The position numbers and the translations under genes were made by a program. A DNA stretch of 64,000 nucleotides from Acidiferrobacterales bacterium (GTDB taxonomy: Bacteria; Pseudomonadota; Gammaproteobacteria; Arenicellales; JAJDZL01). Shown in pieces: positions 55,985 to 64,000 of this stretch (its first letter is position 1; each line of letters opens with the position of its first letter). Below the pieces are notes generated by a model, which made no database searches, was not told the origin of the DNA, and saw nothing but the letters and a program-made list of their open reading frames with translations. The stretch covers positions 82,731 to 146,730 of the forward strand of contig JAPPIB010000052.1 of NCBI GenBank assembly GCA_028820695.1, in the 5' to 3' direction.

Positions 55985-56034
55985 AATTCAAATATATCGT
56001 ATATTTTAATATCATATTTTGAATTATACGATAT
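55985..56034. promoter_or_regulatory. Nested AT-rich dyads before the ATPase gene
   Basis: ATATCGTATA (55994-56003) and TATACGATAT (56025-56034) are a perfect 10-bp inverted repeat with a 21-base spacer. A second, imperfect dyad (AATTCAAATAT at 55985 and ATATTTTGAATT near 56014) overlaps it. They start 7 bases upstream of the ATPase start codon, suggesting an operator. Confidence 0.45.
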
Positions 56035-56210
56035 TATGAAGGATAAATCTGTTTCTATAGCAAAGTGAATCTTCCAAATGTCGGCAAGGTCAAGCTGATG
56101 TCCTCAGTGCCGATTTACGGTGTCGCAATTTGCAGTCGGCTGCATAACCGCAGCTCAGTTGGTCGAACCCGGATTTCTGATCATCGGGTGTTTCAATTCA
56201 TGAGGGTGGA

Positions 56211-56286
56211 TGGTGCCGGTGAGAGGAATTGAACCTCCGACCTGCTGATTACGAATCAGCTGCTCTGCCGTCTGAGCTACACCGGC
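56211..56286 (-). tRNA. tRNA-Thr(CGT)
   Basis: The minus strand folds into a 76-base cloverleaf: acceptor GCCGGTG with CACCGGC, D-arm GCTCAGACGGCAGAGC, anticodon arm CTGAT-TCGTA-ATCAG with anticodon CGT, T-loop TTCAATT, and an encoded ACCA end. Confidence 0.95.
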
Positions 56287-56583
56287 TACGAAATTTGGAT
56301 TGCCTGTCTGATTCCCGCAAGATCAATCAGCAGGACTGATTTGTCAGAAACTGTAACGTGGTTATAGGTGGAGAATCGTGTCAGTGAAGACGGCTTTCAT
56401 TATAACAAACGAGTACACCGCGCGGCTCCGCCTCCATTCACAGAAGTAAACCTAAATATATGTTCGCCTGAAGTTCCCTGCCAGTCACTGACATTCAAAT
56501 GCCTGACAAAAAATGAGCGGTTTACAAATAAAATGAACAAAATCCACACACGCATCAGTCGTTTTTTTTATCACGCTTAAACC

Positions 56584-57546
56584 ATGGCTCATTTCCTTTT
56601 CTCGAGACTGATTCAGACAGCCTTCGTCGTTCTATTGATGTCGTTCATCTGCTACATGCTGCTTGGACTGATGCCTGGTGACCCGGTCGACTTGCTGATC
56701 AGTGCCGATCCCCGCCTCACCGCGGAGGATGCCGCCCGCATCAAGGCAATCTATGGACTCGACGAACCACTTCATCGGCGCTATGCGAACTGGTTGTTTG
56801 AAGCGCTGCAGGGTGAATTCGGTTACAGCCGGCTGTATGCAAAACCGGTACTGACTGTTTTGTGGACTGCACTTCAATATACGCTCGTATTGATGGGGCT
56901 CGCACTGCTGGTATCCGTCGCAATCGCTATTCCTGCGGGTCTTCTTGCCGCAAGACGCATACATAGTGTTGCGGACTACTCGATCAACATGATCTGTTTC
57001 GCAGGCATCTCCGTGCCCCCTTTCTGGTTGGCTTTGATGCTGATATTGCTTTTCTCAGTCATTCTGGGTTGGCTGCCGGCCAATGCCTTGCCTTTGGGCG
57101 ACGTCGGTTTGGTTGAACGGGCGAAAGGGCTCATCCTTCCCGTGATTACGCTCGCGATGGTGAGTATCGGTGGTGTGACCCGATACGTAAGGGCTTCTTT
57201 GCACGACTCGATGCAACAGGATTACATTCGAACCGCATTCGCTAAAGGATTGTCGGAAAGACAGGTCTTCAGGGGTCACGCATTGCGAAACTCCATGATT
57301 CCGGTCGTCACCATCATCTCTTTGGATGTCGGTGCGTTTTTTTCAGGTGCCCTGATCACCGAGTTCATGTTCGGTTACCCCGGCATGGGTAAACTTCTCT
57401 TTGATGCGGTGCTTGGCAGTGACTACAACCTTGCGCTGGTCGGGTTACTGATGGTGACTTGCGTAACGCTGGCGGCAAACTTTCTCGCTGACATTGCCTA
57501 TGTAGCATTAGATCCGAGAATCTCATATCGTACGGACGACAAATGA
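56584..57546 (+). CDS. Oligopeptide-type ABC permease (DppB-like)
   Basis: A 320-residue inner-membrane permease of the dipeptide/oligopeptide/nickel family. It has an N-terminal helix FLFSRLIQTAFVVLLMSFI, LMPGDPVDLLISADPRLT, then the ABC2-type core with FAGISVPPFWLALML. The coupling-loop EAA motif is AKGLSERQVFRGHALRNSMI. Six helices are expected. The stop overlaps the start of the second permease by 4 bases. No substrate-binding protein or ATPase gene lies next to it. Confidence 0.9.
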   Translation: MAHFLFSRLIQTAFVVLLMSFICYMLLGLMPGDPVDLLISADPRLTAEDAARIKAIYGLDEPLHRRYANWLFEALQGEFGYSRLYAKPVLTVLWTALQYTLVLMGLALLVSVAIAIPAGLLAARRIHSVADYSINMICFAGISVPPFWLALMLILLFSVILGWLPANALPLGDVGLVERAKGLILPVITLAMVSIGGVTRYVRASLHDSMQQDYIRTAFAKGLSERQVFRGHALRNSMIPVVTIISLDVGAFFSGALITEFMFGYPGMGKLLFDAVLGSDYNLALVGLLMVTCVTLAANFLADIAYVALDPRISYRTDDK

Positions 57547-58436
57547 ACGCACAATCCAGATTTATCCGAAATCTGCTGCATCATCGACTGGCAATGGTCA
57601 GTTTCGTGTTGCTTGTGATCCTGGTCAGCTTTACTTTATCCGCCCCGCTGTTTGAATTGCTTCTTGATACCGAGATGTCGGCGGTTGATCTGTTTGCCCG
57701 TTTCCAGCCCTTTTCCCTGGAACATCCACTCGGTACTGATGATCTGGGACGCGACTTGCTTGTGAGACTTGCGTACGGCGGCAGAATTTCCCTGATTGTC
57801 GGATTCACTGCTGCAATTTTCGCTGCGATAATTGGCACGGCTGTCGGTCTGATAGCCGGCTACCGAGGAGGTTGGCTCGACAGTTTCCTGATGCGCGCCA
57901 CGGACAGTGTGATCGCACTGCCATTGCTGCCTCTGCTCATTGTGCTCGCCGCCATTGACCTTGAGAAACTGGGAATCCCCGCACAAATCGCATATCACAG
58001 GGATATCGGTCTTTATAAGATTATCGTTATCGTCAGCCTGGTTGGATGGACCGGCGTGGCAAGACTGGTCAGGGGATCAGTACTGACACTTCGAGAACAG
58101 CCCTATGTACAGGCTGCTGTCGCAATGGGTGTGCGAAGCCGACGGATCGTACTGATCCATATTCTTCCGGGTCTGGCGTCACCGATAATCGTCGCCACCA
58201 CACTGTCAGTCGGAAATATCATTCTGTTCGAATCAATCCTCAGTTTTCTCGGTCTCGGCATAAATCCGCCGACACCAAGCTGGGGCAACATGCTGACCAA
58301 CGCGCAGGAACTGATCTGGGAGGCGCCGACACTGGCGTTCTTTCCGGGAGTCTTGATTTTCCTGACGGTGATCTCTTTCAATTTTCTCGGCGATGGCCTT
58401 CAGGATGCCCTGGCCCCCAGATCAAGAAACCGCTAA
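57543..58436 (+). CDS. Oligopeptide-type ABC permease (DppC-like)
   Basis: A 297-residue permease pairing with the preceding gene. The OppC N-terminal domain has helix MVSFVLLVILVSFTLSAPLF and HPLGTDDLGRDLLVRLAYGG. The EAA loop is AVAMGVRSRRIVLIHILPGL, and ESILSFLGLGINPPTPSWGN is the family's C-terminal signature. After it the strand is empty until the HAD gene on the other strand, so ATPase and binding protein must be encoded elsewhere. Confidence 0.9.
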   Translation: MNAQSRFIRNLLHHRLAMVSFVLLVILVSFTLSAPLFELLLDTEMSAVDLFARFQPFSLEHPLGTDDLGRDLLVRLAYGGRISLIVGFTAAIFAAIIGTAVGLIAGYRGGWLDSFLMRATDSVIALPLLPLLIVLAAIDLEKLGIPAQIAYHRDIGLYKIIVIVSLVGWTGVARLVRGSVLTLREQPYVQAAVAMGVRSRRIVLIHILPGLASPIIVATTLSVGNIILFESILSFLGLGINPPTPSWGNMLTNAQELIWEAPTLAFFPGVLIFLTVISFNFLGDGLQDALAPRSRNR

Positions 58437-58506
58437 CCGAGTTGGGCGTGTTGTCGATAACTCTCGAATCGCACGACCTTGCCTTGAGTCGTCTGGAAAA
58501 CGCAGG

Positions 58507-59187
58507 TCAACAAAGAATGTCAACTGCTTCAGCCATTGACGTGACCGTAAAGTCAGGTTGATAATCTTTCACCCACGTCTCACTGTATCTGCGCATCCAC
58601 ATCGTCTGTAGTCCCGCATTCCTTGCCCCATCGATATCCGAATCTGGACTATCGCCGATGTGTAAGGTTTCCCTAGGTTGGGTTTTGGCGATTTCGCAGG
58701 CTTTGAGGAAGCCCGCCTGATGAGGTTTCATGACTCCTACATCAGCTGCATACACACAACCAACAAAATAATCTCGAATGCCGACTTTCTCTAAGTCTGA
58801 ATTGCCGTCGGACAGGGAAACCAAAGGATACCTGCCGTGCAAAATTTTGAGTGCACTCAGCGAATCTGGATACAGAGTCAGTTGATTTCTGTCATGCAGA
58901 AACCGTTGCATCAGTGCATCCACTCCGTCAAGGCCATAGTCGCATGCTGTCAACATGCGGGTGAATACCTGCCGTCGAACTTCCGTAAGGTCATGTCGGA
59001 TTTGTGGCATGCTTTCAAAAATGTCCTGGCGTAAATCTTGTATTTGCCGAACCGAATACCGCTCGGTTACATTCGGATAGATCTGCCTGAGCAACGCATA
59101 ACTGTTCGCTTCTGCCCGCTCAAGTGTCGGCATAAGATCCCAAAGCGTATTGTCCAAGTCGAGGGTTATTGCCCGAATCTCATTCAT
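58507..59187 (-). CDS. HAD superfamily hydrolase
   Basis: A 226-residue haloacid-dehalogenase-type phosphatase (subfamily IA, YigB-like). Motif I is LDLDNTLWD (9-17), motif II VSLSDG, motif III the lysine in VGVMKPHQAG, and motif IV GDSPDSDIDGARNAG. A helical cap lies between I and II. The substrate is unknown; YigB relatives dephosphorylate FMN or sugar phosphates. Confidence 0.85.
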   Translation of the reverse strand: MNEIRAITLDLDNTLWDLMPTLERAEANSYALLRQIYPNVTERYSVRQIQDLRQDIFESMPQIRHDLTEVRRQVFTRMLTACDYGLDGVDALMQRFLHDRNQLTLYPDSLSALKILHGRYPLVSLSDGNSDLEKVGIRDYFVGCVYAADVGVMKPHQAGFLKACEIAKTQPRETLHIGDSPDSDIDGARNAGLQTMWMRRYSETWVKDYQPDFTVTSMAEAVDILC

Positions 59188-59524
59188 TGTGTTTACCGCT
59201 CAAGAAAGTTCGAAAAGTGGATGGCAGTTGGTGATCGCAGGTCAGCATCCGTGCCCAATTCTGTCAGCCTTGCTTTTTGGAAAATATATTCTAATGGCAA
59301 AAAAACGAGTTCCCTATCTTGCAGGTCATCCCAATAACGCTCCACAATACGAGCCGAAGGGGCTGCATAGGCTATCGGCCTTAATGGCGCGGGCTGATGC
59401 CTGGCATCGATTTTCCCAATTGGTTGTGATAGCTGAGAAGTCCCTGCGGTGCGAGTCAGGAAGGAGCCTTATAGTGAATGCACGTTACTATGCATTTCTT
59501 GCAGGACTTATAGGCCTCATATCA
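59188..59524. other. Intergenic region, doubtful small ORF
   Basis: About 340 bases between the HAD gene and the LysR gene. A plus-strand frame ending at 59542 could encode 82 residues from an ATG near 59294 (MAKKRVPYLAGHP), but I see no homology, no ribosome binding site and an overlap with the LysR 3' end. It is left unannotated. Confidence 0.4.
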
Positions 59525-60484
59525 TCATTCGGCGAATCTTGATGATTCAGTCGCGTTTTGAATTGCAGCATGCGTTTTAGGACGCTCTGTAACCTGCTTC
59601 AAGAAATGCTGAATTGCGAGACGTTCGGGAACTTTGGGATGGGTGATCACAAAAATGTCCAGTGTAAGCGTATCAATTTTATCGGTCAATGGCCACAATT
59701 GACTGGCGCTAACCTCCCTTTCCGTAAAGCCCTCCGGTAAAAAACAGATTCCCGAGCCCGCAAGAGTTAAACGTTTTGCCTCTTCCAGATTGGAAGATAT
59801 CCCACCGATATGGTGCCCTAGTTTGTGCTTCATTCTGAATTTGGTCAATTGCTCCGGCTCGTCATCTCCTGTGAGCACGAATTTCTCTTTCGACAGCCTG
59901 TCAATGTTTCTGATTCTTGTTCCAAACAGTGAGTGTTCCGAATTGCAATATGCTCGATGCGTTTCCCGAAACAACAATTCGTAATGCAATTCGTCGTGCT
60001 TCGTGCTGATCGGCGCTATTCCGATATCAATACTGCCGCGAAGTATCGTTTTTGAAATGGCTTCCCAAGCCACAATTTCGATTTCCAATTCCACATCCGG
60101 ATACAACCGAATATATCGGTTCAGAATTTTATCCAAAGGCGCACAAACGATATTGCTCACCATCTGTATTTTGAGGAGTCCATGAACATTCTCCGAAAAT
60201 TTATCCATGTTTTTGGGAATGCTGTCGACTCGACTAAACATTGGACGGCACTGCTCGAACAACAGTTGTCCCTCATCTGTCAGTCCAAATCCGCCCGGAC
60301 CTCTAAAACACAATCTGACACCGAGCTCCGCCTCGAGCTTAAGGAGCGCATAGCTGATCGTTGACTGCTTTTTGGATAAGCTTATAGATGCAGCTGTTAC
60401 CCCTTTCGAAATCACGATTTCATGAAAAACCTTGAGAAGATTCCAGTCTAGGGAACTGGCAAACTTAGCGTGAGATATTGTCAT
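59525..60484 (-). CDS. LysR-family regulator
   Basis: A 319-residue regulator from the chosen ATG (MTISHAKFASSLDWNLLKVF); an alternative start lies 10 codons upstream. The helix-turn-helix is FHEIVISKGVTAASISLSKK then QSTISYALLKLEAELG. The effector domain follows, with LKIQMVSNIVCAPLDKILNR and GSIDIGIAPISTKHDELHYE. It is divergent from the NitT/TauT binding-protein gene at 60893, and a LysR box sits between them, so it probably controls that gene and perhaps the ureohydrolase beyond. Confidence 0.9.
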   Translation of the reverse strand: MTISHAKFASSLDWNLLKVFHEIVISKGVTAASISLSKKQSTISYALLKLEAELGVRLCFRGPGGFGLTDEGQLLFEQCRPMFSRVDSIPKNMDKFSENVHGLLKIQMVSNIVCAPLDKILNRYIRLYPDVELEIEIVAWEAISKTILRGSIDIGIAPISTKHDELHYELLFRETHRAYCNSEHSLFGTRIRNIDRLSKEKFVLTGDDEPEQLTKFRMKHKLGHHIGGISSNLEEAKRLTLAGSGICFLPEGFTEREVSASQLWPLTDKIDTLTLDIFVITHPKVPERLAIQHFLKQVTERPKTHAAIQNATESSRFAE

Positions 60485-60892
60485 AGGCTGATAAAACGAA
60501 AACCAAGTTTTCACCCTCGAACAATCCGGGAATGCCCGGTGAATTCATTGTGAGATTCAGCACCTGGCGGAGTTCGAATGCCACTTCAACCGTCAGTCCA
60601 GTCTGTCAGACCTGATTCCGAGACTCGCCTGCCTTGCCTTGAGAACACCGCCCATGTCTGAAAAACTCCTGAAACATGGCTTACGTGAAGTGGTAATTTG
60701 GAAATGATTTGATCGTCCACAATAGAAGCCAGAATTTGAGCTGAAATCTCCAATGTTCAAATTCTAGGTAAACATAGATTATATCTATGAATTAAATATA
60801 TGAATGGGCATTTACATGCCGAAATATTTATGTTAATAATGCGACAATTCTCAAATTTTTTTCGAAAAGACCAACCAGACGAAGGTGCCGTT
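60485..60892. other. Divergent regulatory spacer
   Basis: About 400 bases between the LysR gene and the binding-protein gene. No gene is recognised. It holds a LysR-box palindrome (60773-60789) in an AT-rich patch. I looked for and did not find a ykkC/guanidine riboswitch consensus. Confidence 0.5.
60773..60789. promoter_or_regulatory. Candidate LysR box (ATAG-N7-CTAT)
   Basis: CATAGATTATATCTATG is a perfect 7-bp inverted repeat with a 3-base centre. It contains ATAG-N7-CTAT and a T-N11-A core, the LysR-type consensus. It lies about 104 bases upstream of the binding-protein start, in the spacer shared with the divergent LysR gene. Confidence 0.55.
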
Positions 60893-62032
60893 ATGAAATT
60901 ACTGAATAAGGCAATCATGCTGATGGTTACGTTTGGCTTTTGTGTTGTCGCTGCAACCAGTTACGCAAACGAAAAAGTAAACATTGCCATCATTTCTTTT
61001 TCACCCTACGCCCCCTGGTATATTGTTCAGGAAAAAGGGATGGCTAAGGGTATTGACTTATCTGTTCGAATCATTGAAGACATCACCGCCAAAAACGCGG
61101 CCATTTCGGGCACTGACCTACAGTGCATGATGAACACTCTTGACTCTTTGGTCGTTGCCGCTGCTGCCGATGTTCCGGTGAAGGTCATAGCTATTCCAGC
61201 CATGTCATACGGATTGGATGAAATGGTAGTCAGTGAACAAATCCACTCTGTAAACGATTTCCCCGGCAAAAGATTCGGGGCAGACTATGCATTTCTGAAT
61301 CACATGTGGATGTTGCTGACCCTGAAGAAGGCCGGCATACCGTTTGACCAATTGGACCATACCGTTCTCCTTCCTCAGGACAGCGCTGCATCGTTCGTTA
61401 GCGGTGCTCTGGATATTGATGTGAACTACATCCCTTTTTCCAGGCAGTCCCTGAGGCGACCCGGGTCCCATGTCCTCAAAACAAGCCTGTCTGACAAGAC
61501 TTGGGAACGTGGACTGATATCAGAATCCATCGCATGCAACAGTAAATGGCTGGCAGAAAAGCCCGAAGTTGCCAAAGAGCTTTTGCGCGCCTGGTTTGAA
61601 GCTGTTGACTGGTGGAAAAGTAATCCGGAAGAAGGGAATGACATTATCGCCAAAGGCCTTGATTGGCCAATAAGCGATGTAAAGGAAACCCAGTATGGCG
61701 CAGTGATGCTCAACGCATCTCAAAATCTCGGGGCTTTTGGTCTGGGCGGTGCGCCTCTTTGCGCAAGCTTGCCGCAAAACATTGTAGAAGCGCCTGCCAA
61801 ACCAAGTGGCTGGGGTCAAGAATTATTCGATGGCGCACCCGACTGTGCTGAAGGTTACGCGTTGCAAACATGGGATCTGTTTGGTGATGTATATATTGAG
61901 GCAGATGTGATGTCTACCAAAACCTCCCCGTCGGAGGGCATAGAAACTTCAATATTGCAATCGCTGGCAGATGATGGAATTGTTGACATATATAATTCCA
62001 ATCAGTGGATTGGGCGACTCGGCACAGACTAG
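60893..62032 (+). CDS. NitT/TauT-type ABC substrate-binding protein
   Basis: A 379-residue periplasmic binding protein of the NMT1/THI5-SsuA class. The signal peptide is KLLNKAIMLMVTFGFCVVAA with cleavage near SYA. The mature protein begins KVNIAIISFSPYAPWYIVQE and has GTDLQCMMNTLDSLVVAAAA and KRFGADYAFLNHMWMLLTLK. The ATG at 60893 is chosen for the signal peptide; the frame opens 31 codons earlier. No ATPase or permease follows. Similar proteins carry nitrate, taurine, thiamine precursor or guanidine. The GdmH-like gene downstream makes a guanidino compound the best guess. Confidence 0.82.
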   Translation: MKLLNKAIMLMVTFGFCVVAATSYANEKVNIAIISFSPYAPWYIVQEKGMAKGIDLSVRIIEDITAKNAAISGTDLQCMMNTLDSLVVAAAADVPVKVIAIPAMSYGLDEMVVSEQIHSVNDFPGKRFGADYAFLNHMWMLLTLKKAGIPFDQLDHTVLLPQDSAASFVSGALDIDVNYIPFSRQSLRRPGSHVLKTSLSDKTWERGLISESIACNSKWLAEKPEVAKELLRAWFEAVDWWKSNPEEGNDIIAKGLDWPISDVKETQYGAVMLNASQNLGAFGLGGAPLCASLPQNIVEAPAKPSGWGQELFDGAPDCAEGYALQTWDLFGDVYIEADVMSTKTSPSEGIETSILQSLADDGIVDIYNSNQWIGRLGTD

Positions 62033-62550
62033 AGCCTTCTCGTAAGTGAACCCTTGTGGCAGCATTCCAATCCCTCAGTAGAAAAACGATCGGAGGCCTT
62101 TATGCCGCACGGCCTAATCGGCACTCAGTGGGTGCTGGTCAAATCAGCAGTTGCGTCATTGCCTCGGCAGACGCATGGCTGAAGACTGCTTAGATCAGGT
62201 TCGTGGGAATATTTCGAACTGAATCCTATTGTTTACATACTGAAGTACATGCCTCTTCGCATTTGCCCGAGCCCTTATTACCCTGCGACATTTACCATCG
62301 CAGCGTTCAAGGACAGCGCAAAAATGGGGGACAAGGTCGTGGTTTCATAACCGATTCGGTCCTTGGCAAGAATATCTGGAAAAGCGTGGCAAGACCGTCC
62401 AGGGGAATTCGGTGTGAGAGCAGGTTGACTTCGCACATGCGCCAGTGCATCGCAACCGCTGAGTTTCGCCTGCCGTCTGCAGCGGTTGTTGCGGCGTGAA
62501 AGTTGCTTTGGGAAACTGGCCGTTTTTTTAATTGATTTTGGATACATAAA
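62033..62550. other. Intergenic region, no gene recognised
   Basis: About 520 bases between the binding-protein gene and the ureohydrolase gene. Short frames on both strands have no family resemblance. ABC ATPase and permease genes would be expected here but are absent; no remnant of them is recognisable. Confidence 0.45.
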
Positions 62551-63738
62551 ATGCCTGATAAGAAGACTGGGGAATTGCGAGGCAATCGCAACCTAAAAAG
62601 ATTGGGGAAAATTTCCCAAACAAAACAACAGCAAGAGATTGAACGTTCGCTGGAATTTGGGCTTGAAGCCGCGGAATCTATAAACGACAGAACCATTTCT
62701 CTGTTCAGTCGCGGCCACCAGCCTGCCTTTGCAGGGATCAATACGTTCATGAAAGCACCTTACTGTGAAGACATCAGAAAAGTAGGGGAATATGAAGCTG
62801 CTTTTGTCGGTATTCCTTTTGATACGGGAACAACCTACCGACCTGGCGCCCGGTTCGGTCCCCAGGCTGTGCGTCAGATATCCGCGCTATACGATGGTTA
62901 TTCCGTAGATGGCGCAGTCGATATTCAAGAAGAGCTTGATCTGTGCGATGCCGGGGATATCTTTGTGATTCCAGGTAATATTGAAAAAACTTTCGATCAG
63001 GTTACCAAAGCTGTTTCCTATATTTATACTTCCGGTGTGTTCCCAATCCTAATGGGCGGCGATCACAGTCTGGGCTATCCGAATGTGCGGGGGATCGCAC
63101 CCCATATCGATGGAAATGTCGGTATTATCCATATTGACAGGCATATTGATATGCAGGAAATGGACATGGATGAACGAATGCACACTACACCCTGGTTCTG
63201 GACATCCAATGGACACGAACATGAAGGCCGGGATGTCTCAACCACCCATCATTCGCACAGTCATATGCATGACATCGGACTAAGAAACTGTCCTCCTAAA
63301 AATCTTGTTCAGATGGGAATTGGAGGGTGGTACGGATCAAGACCGGGGTCCGAAGTAGCGAGGGAACGAGGGTCCAGCGTGATGACAATGACGGATATTG
63401 AAGAACTCGGAATCAAGAAGGCGGCTGAAATGGCTTTGGACCTTGCCTGGAAAAATGCGAAAGCGGTTTATCTTTCTTTCGATATCGATTCCATAGATCC
63501 AGGATTTGCCCCCGGTACCGGTTCACCTGAACCCGGCGGGTTAATGCCAAGAGAAGCGTTGGAGTTAGTACGGTTGATCGCGAGAGAAGGTCTTTGTGGA
63601 ATGGAAGTTGTGGAAGTCGCACCTCCCTACGATGTTAATCAGAACACCTCTCAACTGGCGTGCCGAGTGGTGCTTGACGTATTGGGTACGTTGACCACCG
63701 AAGGAAAACTTGGACATCGTGCCCAAGTACAGAGCTGA
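62551..63738 (+). CDS. gdmH: Guanidine hydrolase-like ureohydrolase
   Basis: A 395-residue arginase/agmatinase-fold enzyme. Metal sites: GGDHS (169-173), DRHID (196-200) in place of the usual DAHxD, and SFDIDSIDPGFAPGTG. An N-terminal extension of about 70 residues precedes the core, longer than in agmatinases. The segment HIDMQEMDMDERMHTTPWF resembles the nickel-dependent guanidine hydrolase GdmH of cyanobacteria rather than agmatinase. If so it converts guanidine to urea and ammonia. The nickel chaperones that GdmH needs are not in the window. The upstream binding protein and LysR regulator fit a guanidine-uptake and breakdown locus. The family is sure; the substrate is inference. Confidence 0.75.
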   Translation: MPDKKTGELRGNRNLKRLGKISQTKQQQEIERSLEFGLEAAESINDRTISLFSRGHQPAFAGINTFMKAPYCEDIRKVGEYEAAFVGIPFDTGTTYRPGARFGPQAVRQISALYDGYSVDGAVDIQEELDLCDAGDIFVIPGNIEKTFDQVTKAVSYIYTSGVFPILMGGDHSLGYPNVRGIAPHIDGNVGIIHIDRHIDMQEMDMDERMHTTPWFWTSNGHEHEGRDVSTTHHSHSHMHDIGLRNCPPKNLVQMGIGGWYGSRPGSEVARERGSSVMTMTDIEELGIKKAAEMALDLAWKNAKAVYLSFDIDSIDPGFAPGTGSPEPGGLMPREALELVRLIAREGLCGMEVVEVAPPYDVNQNTSQLACRVVLDVLGTLTTEGKLGHRAQVQS

Positions 63739-64000
63739 ACCGCGCTACGAAAGATAAGCATTTCGACCGCCGTGGTACCTCATGGACTTCCTCATGCATT
63801 GGAAGCTGATTTTTCATTAGCACTTGCGTAGCCATAAGATGGTGATCTGCCTTGTCGTGCCCCAATTTATTGAAAGCAAGACAACCCCTGCCTAACGGCA
63901 AGATAAAGTGATGCGCGCAATTTCCGGAAAGTTCAAACGCAGCAGTACCCTGAAATCGCGTTAGAGCATTATTTTCGCATCAACAGCCCGATTCTGGCGT
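63739..64000. other. Window end, no gene recognised
   Basis: The last 262 bases hold a minus-strand frame (63635-63901) that overlaps the ureohydrolase gene and shows no family motif. I see no RNA gene or repeat. Confidence 0.4.

Larger units (their letters stand above)
55979..56583. other. Intergenic region with dyads and tRNA-Thr
   Basis: About 600 bases. The first 60 are AT-rich with nested inverted repeats, 56211-56286 is tRNA-Thr, and the remainder shows no supported gene. A 70-codon plus-strand frame at 56368-56580 lacks any family resemblance and a good ribosome binding site. Confidence 0.55.

Noticed and set aside
56368..56580. 70-codon plus-strand frame before the permeases
   Set aside because: It has no signal peptide, homology or ribosome binding site, so it is not the missing binding protein.
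60485..60892. Possible ykkC guanidine riboswitch before the binding-protein gene
   Set aside because: The conserved ykkC motifs are not visible; only a LysR-type palindrome is present.

Overview
The window looks like a chromosomal stretch of a gammaproteobacterium. The evidence is the gene order recA-recX-alaS-lysC-csrA followed by tRNA-Ser and tRNA-Arg, the rib-nusB/thiL-pgpA block, tgt-yajC-secD-secF, an Nth-DUF1841 pair, and a complete leucine/isovalerate (liu) cluster. No plasmid, phage or CRISPR signature is visible. Transposase relics and scattered, incomplete ABC transporters suggest a rearranged genome. I cannot name the genus.

Layout. 1-1026: 3' part of endonuclease III (nth) and a DUF1841 gene. 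1027-3699: an island holding one intact gene, a full-length ERG6/SMT-like sterol C24-methyltransferase, with an IS110-type transposase relic on one side and an IS4-type relic on the other. 3700-7128: a compact bufferin-type RiPP operon (DUF2282 precursor, DUF692/MNIO enzyme, DUF2063 partner, DoxX membrane protein) ending in an ArsS-type radical SAM gene that starts inside the doxX stop codon. 7164-13783: rlmB, a Bcr/CflA-like efflux pump, a 2OG-Fe(II) oxygenase-like gene, RNase R and an SRAP/HMCES-type protein. 13850-20819 (all minus strand): tRNA-Arg(ACG), tRNA-Ser(GCT), csrA, lysC, alaS, recX, recA and, after a gap, dsbC. 20894-26916 (minus): rhodanese, pgpA, a one-piece NusB-ThiL fusion, ribH, a RibBX-type ribB with a degenerate GTP cyclohydrolase II half, ribE and ribD. 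27026-31693 (minus): secF, secD, yajC, tgt.

32013-50375 is a branched-chain acyl-CoA district: a 3-hydroxyisobutyrate-dehydrogenase-like gene, an icmF-SDR-MFS run, an orphan sugar-binding protein, a nitronate monooxygenase-like gene, a PaaI thioesterase, then isovaleryl-CoA dehydrogenase, thiolase, a DsbA-fold isomerase, MccB, methylglutaconyl-CoA hydratase, MccA, HMG-CoA lyase and a DUF35 protein. Together these convert isovaleryl-CoA to acetyl-CoA plus acetoacetate. 50508-53268 is a divergent pair (SAF-domain oxidoreductase and LysR regulator) around an AT-rich spacer with inverted repeats.

53366-64000 is accessory in character: a DM13 lipid-anchored or membrane protein, a tRNA-3'-end-like scar, a DUF4143 AAA ATPase with an unusual beta-rich C-terminal extension, tRNA-Thr(CGT), two oligopeptide-type permeases without partners, a HAD phosphatase, and a divergent LysR / NitT-TauT binding protein pair followed by a guanidine-hydrolase (GdmH)-like ureohydrolase. 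The last three genes together suggest uptake and hydrolysis of guanidine or a guanidino compound.

The most interesting items are the lone bacterial sterol methyltransferase between insertion-sequence relics, the bufferin operon with an appended ArsS-type radical SAM enzyme, the putative guanidine locus with a near-perfect LysR box, the NusB-ThiL fusion, and the AAA ATPase with its nested operator-like dyads. Gene functions are inferred from sequence motifs recognised by eye; no database search was run.
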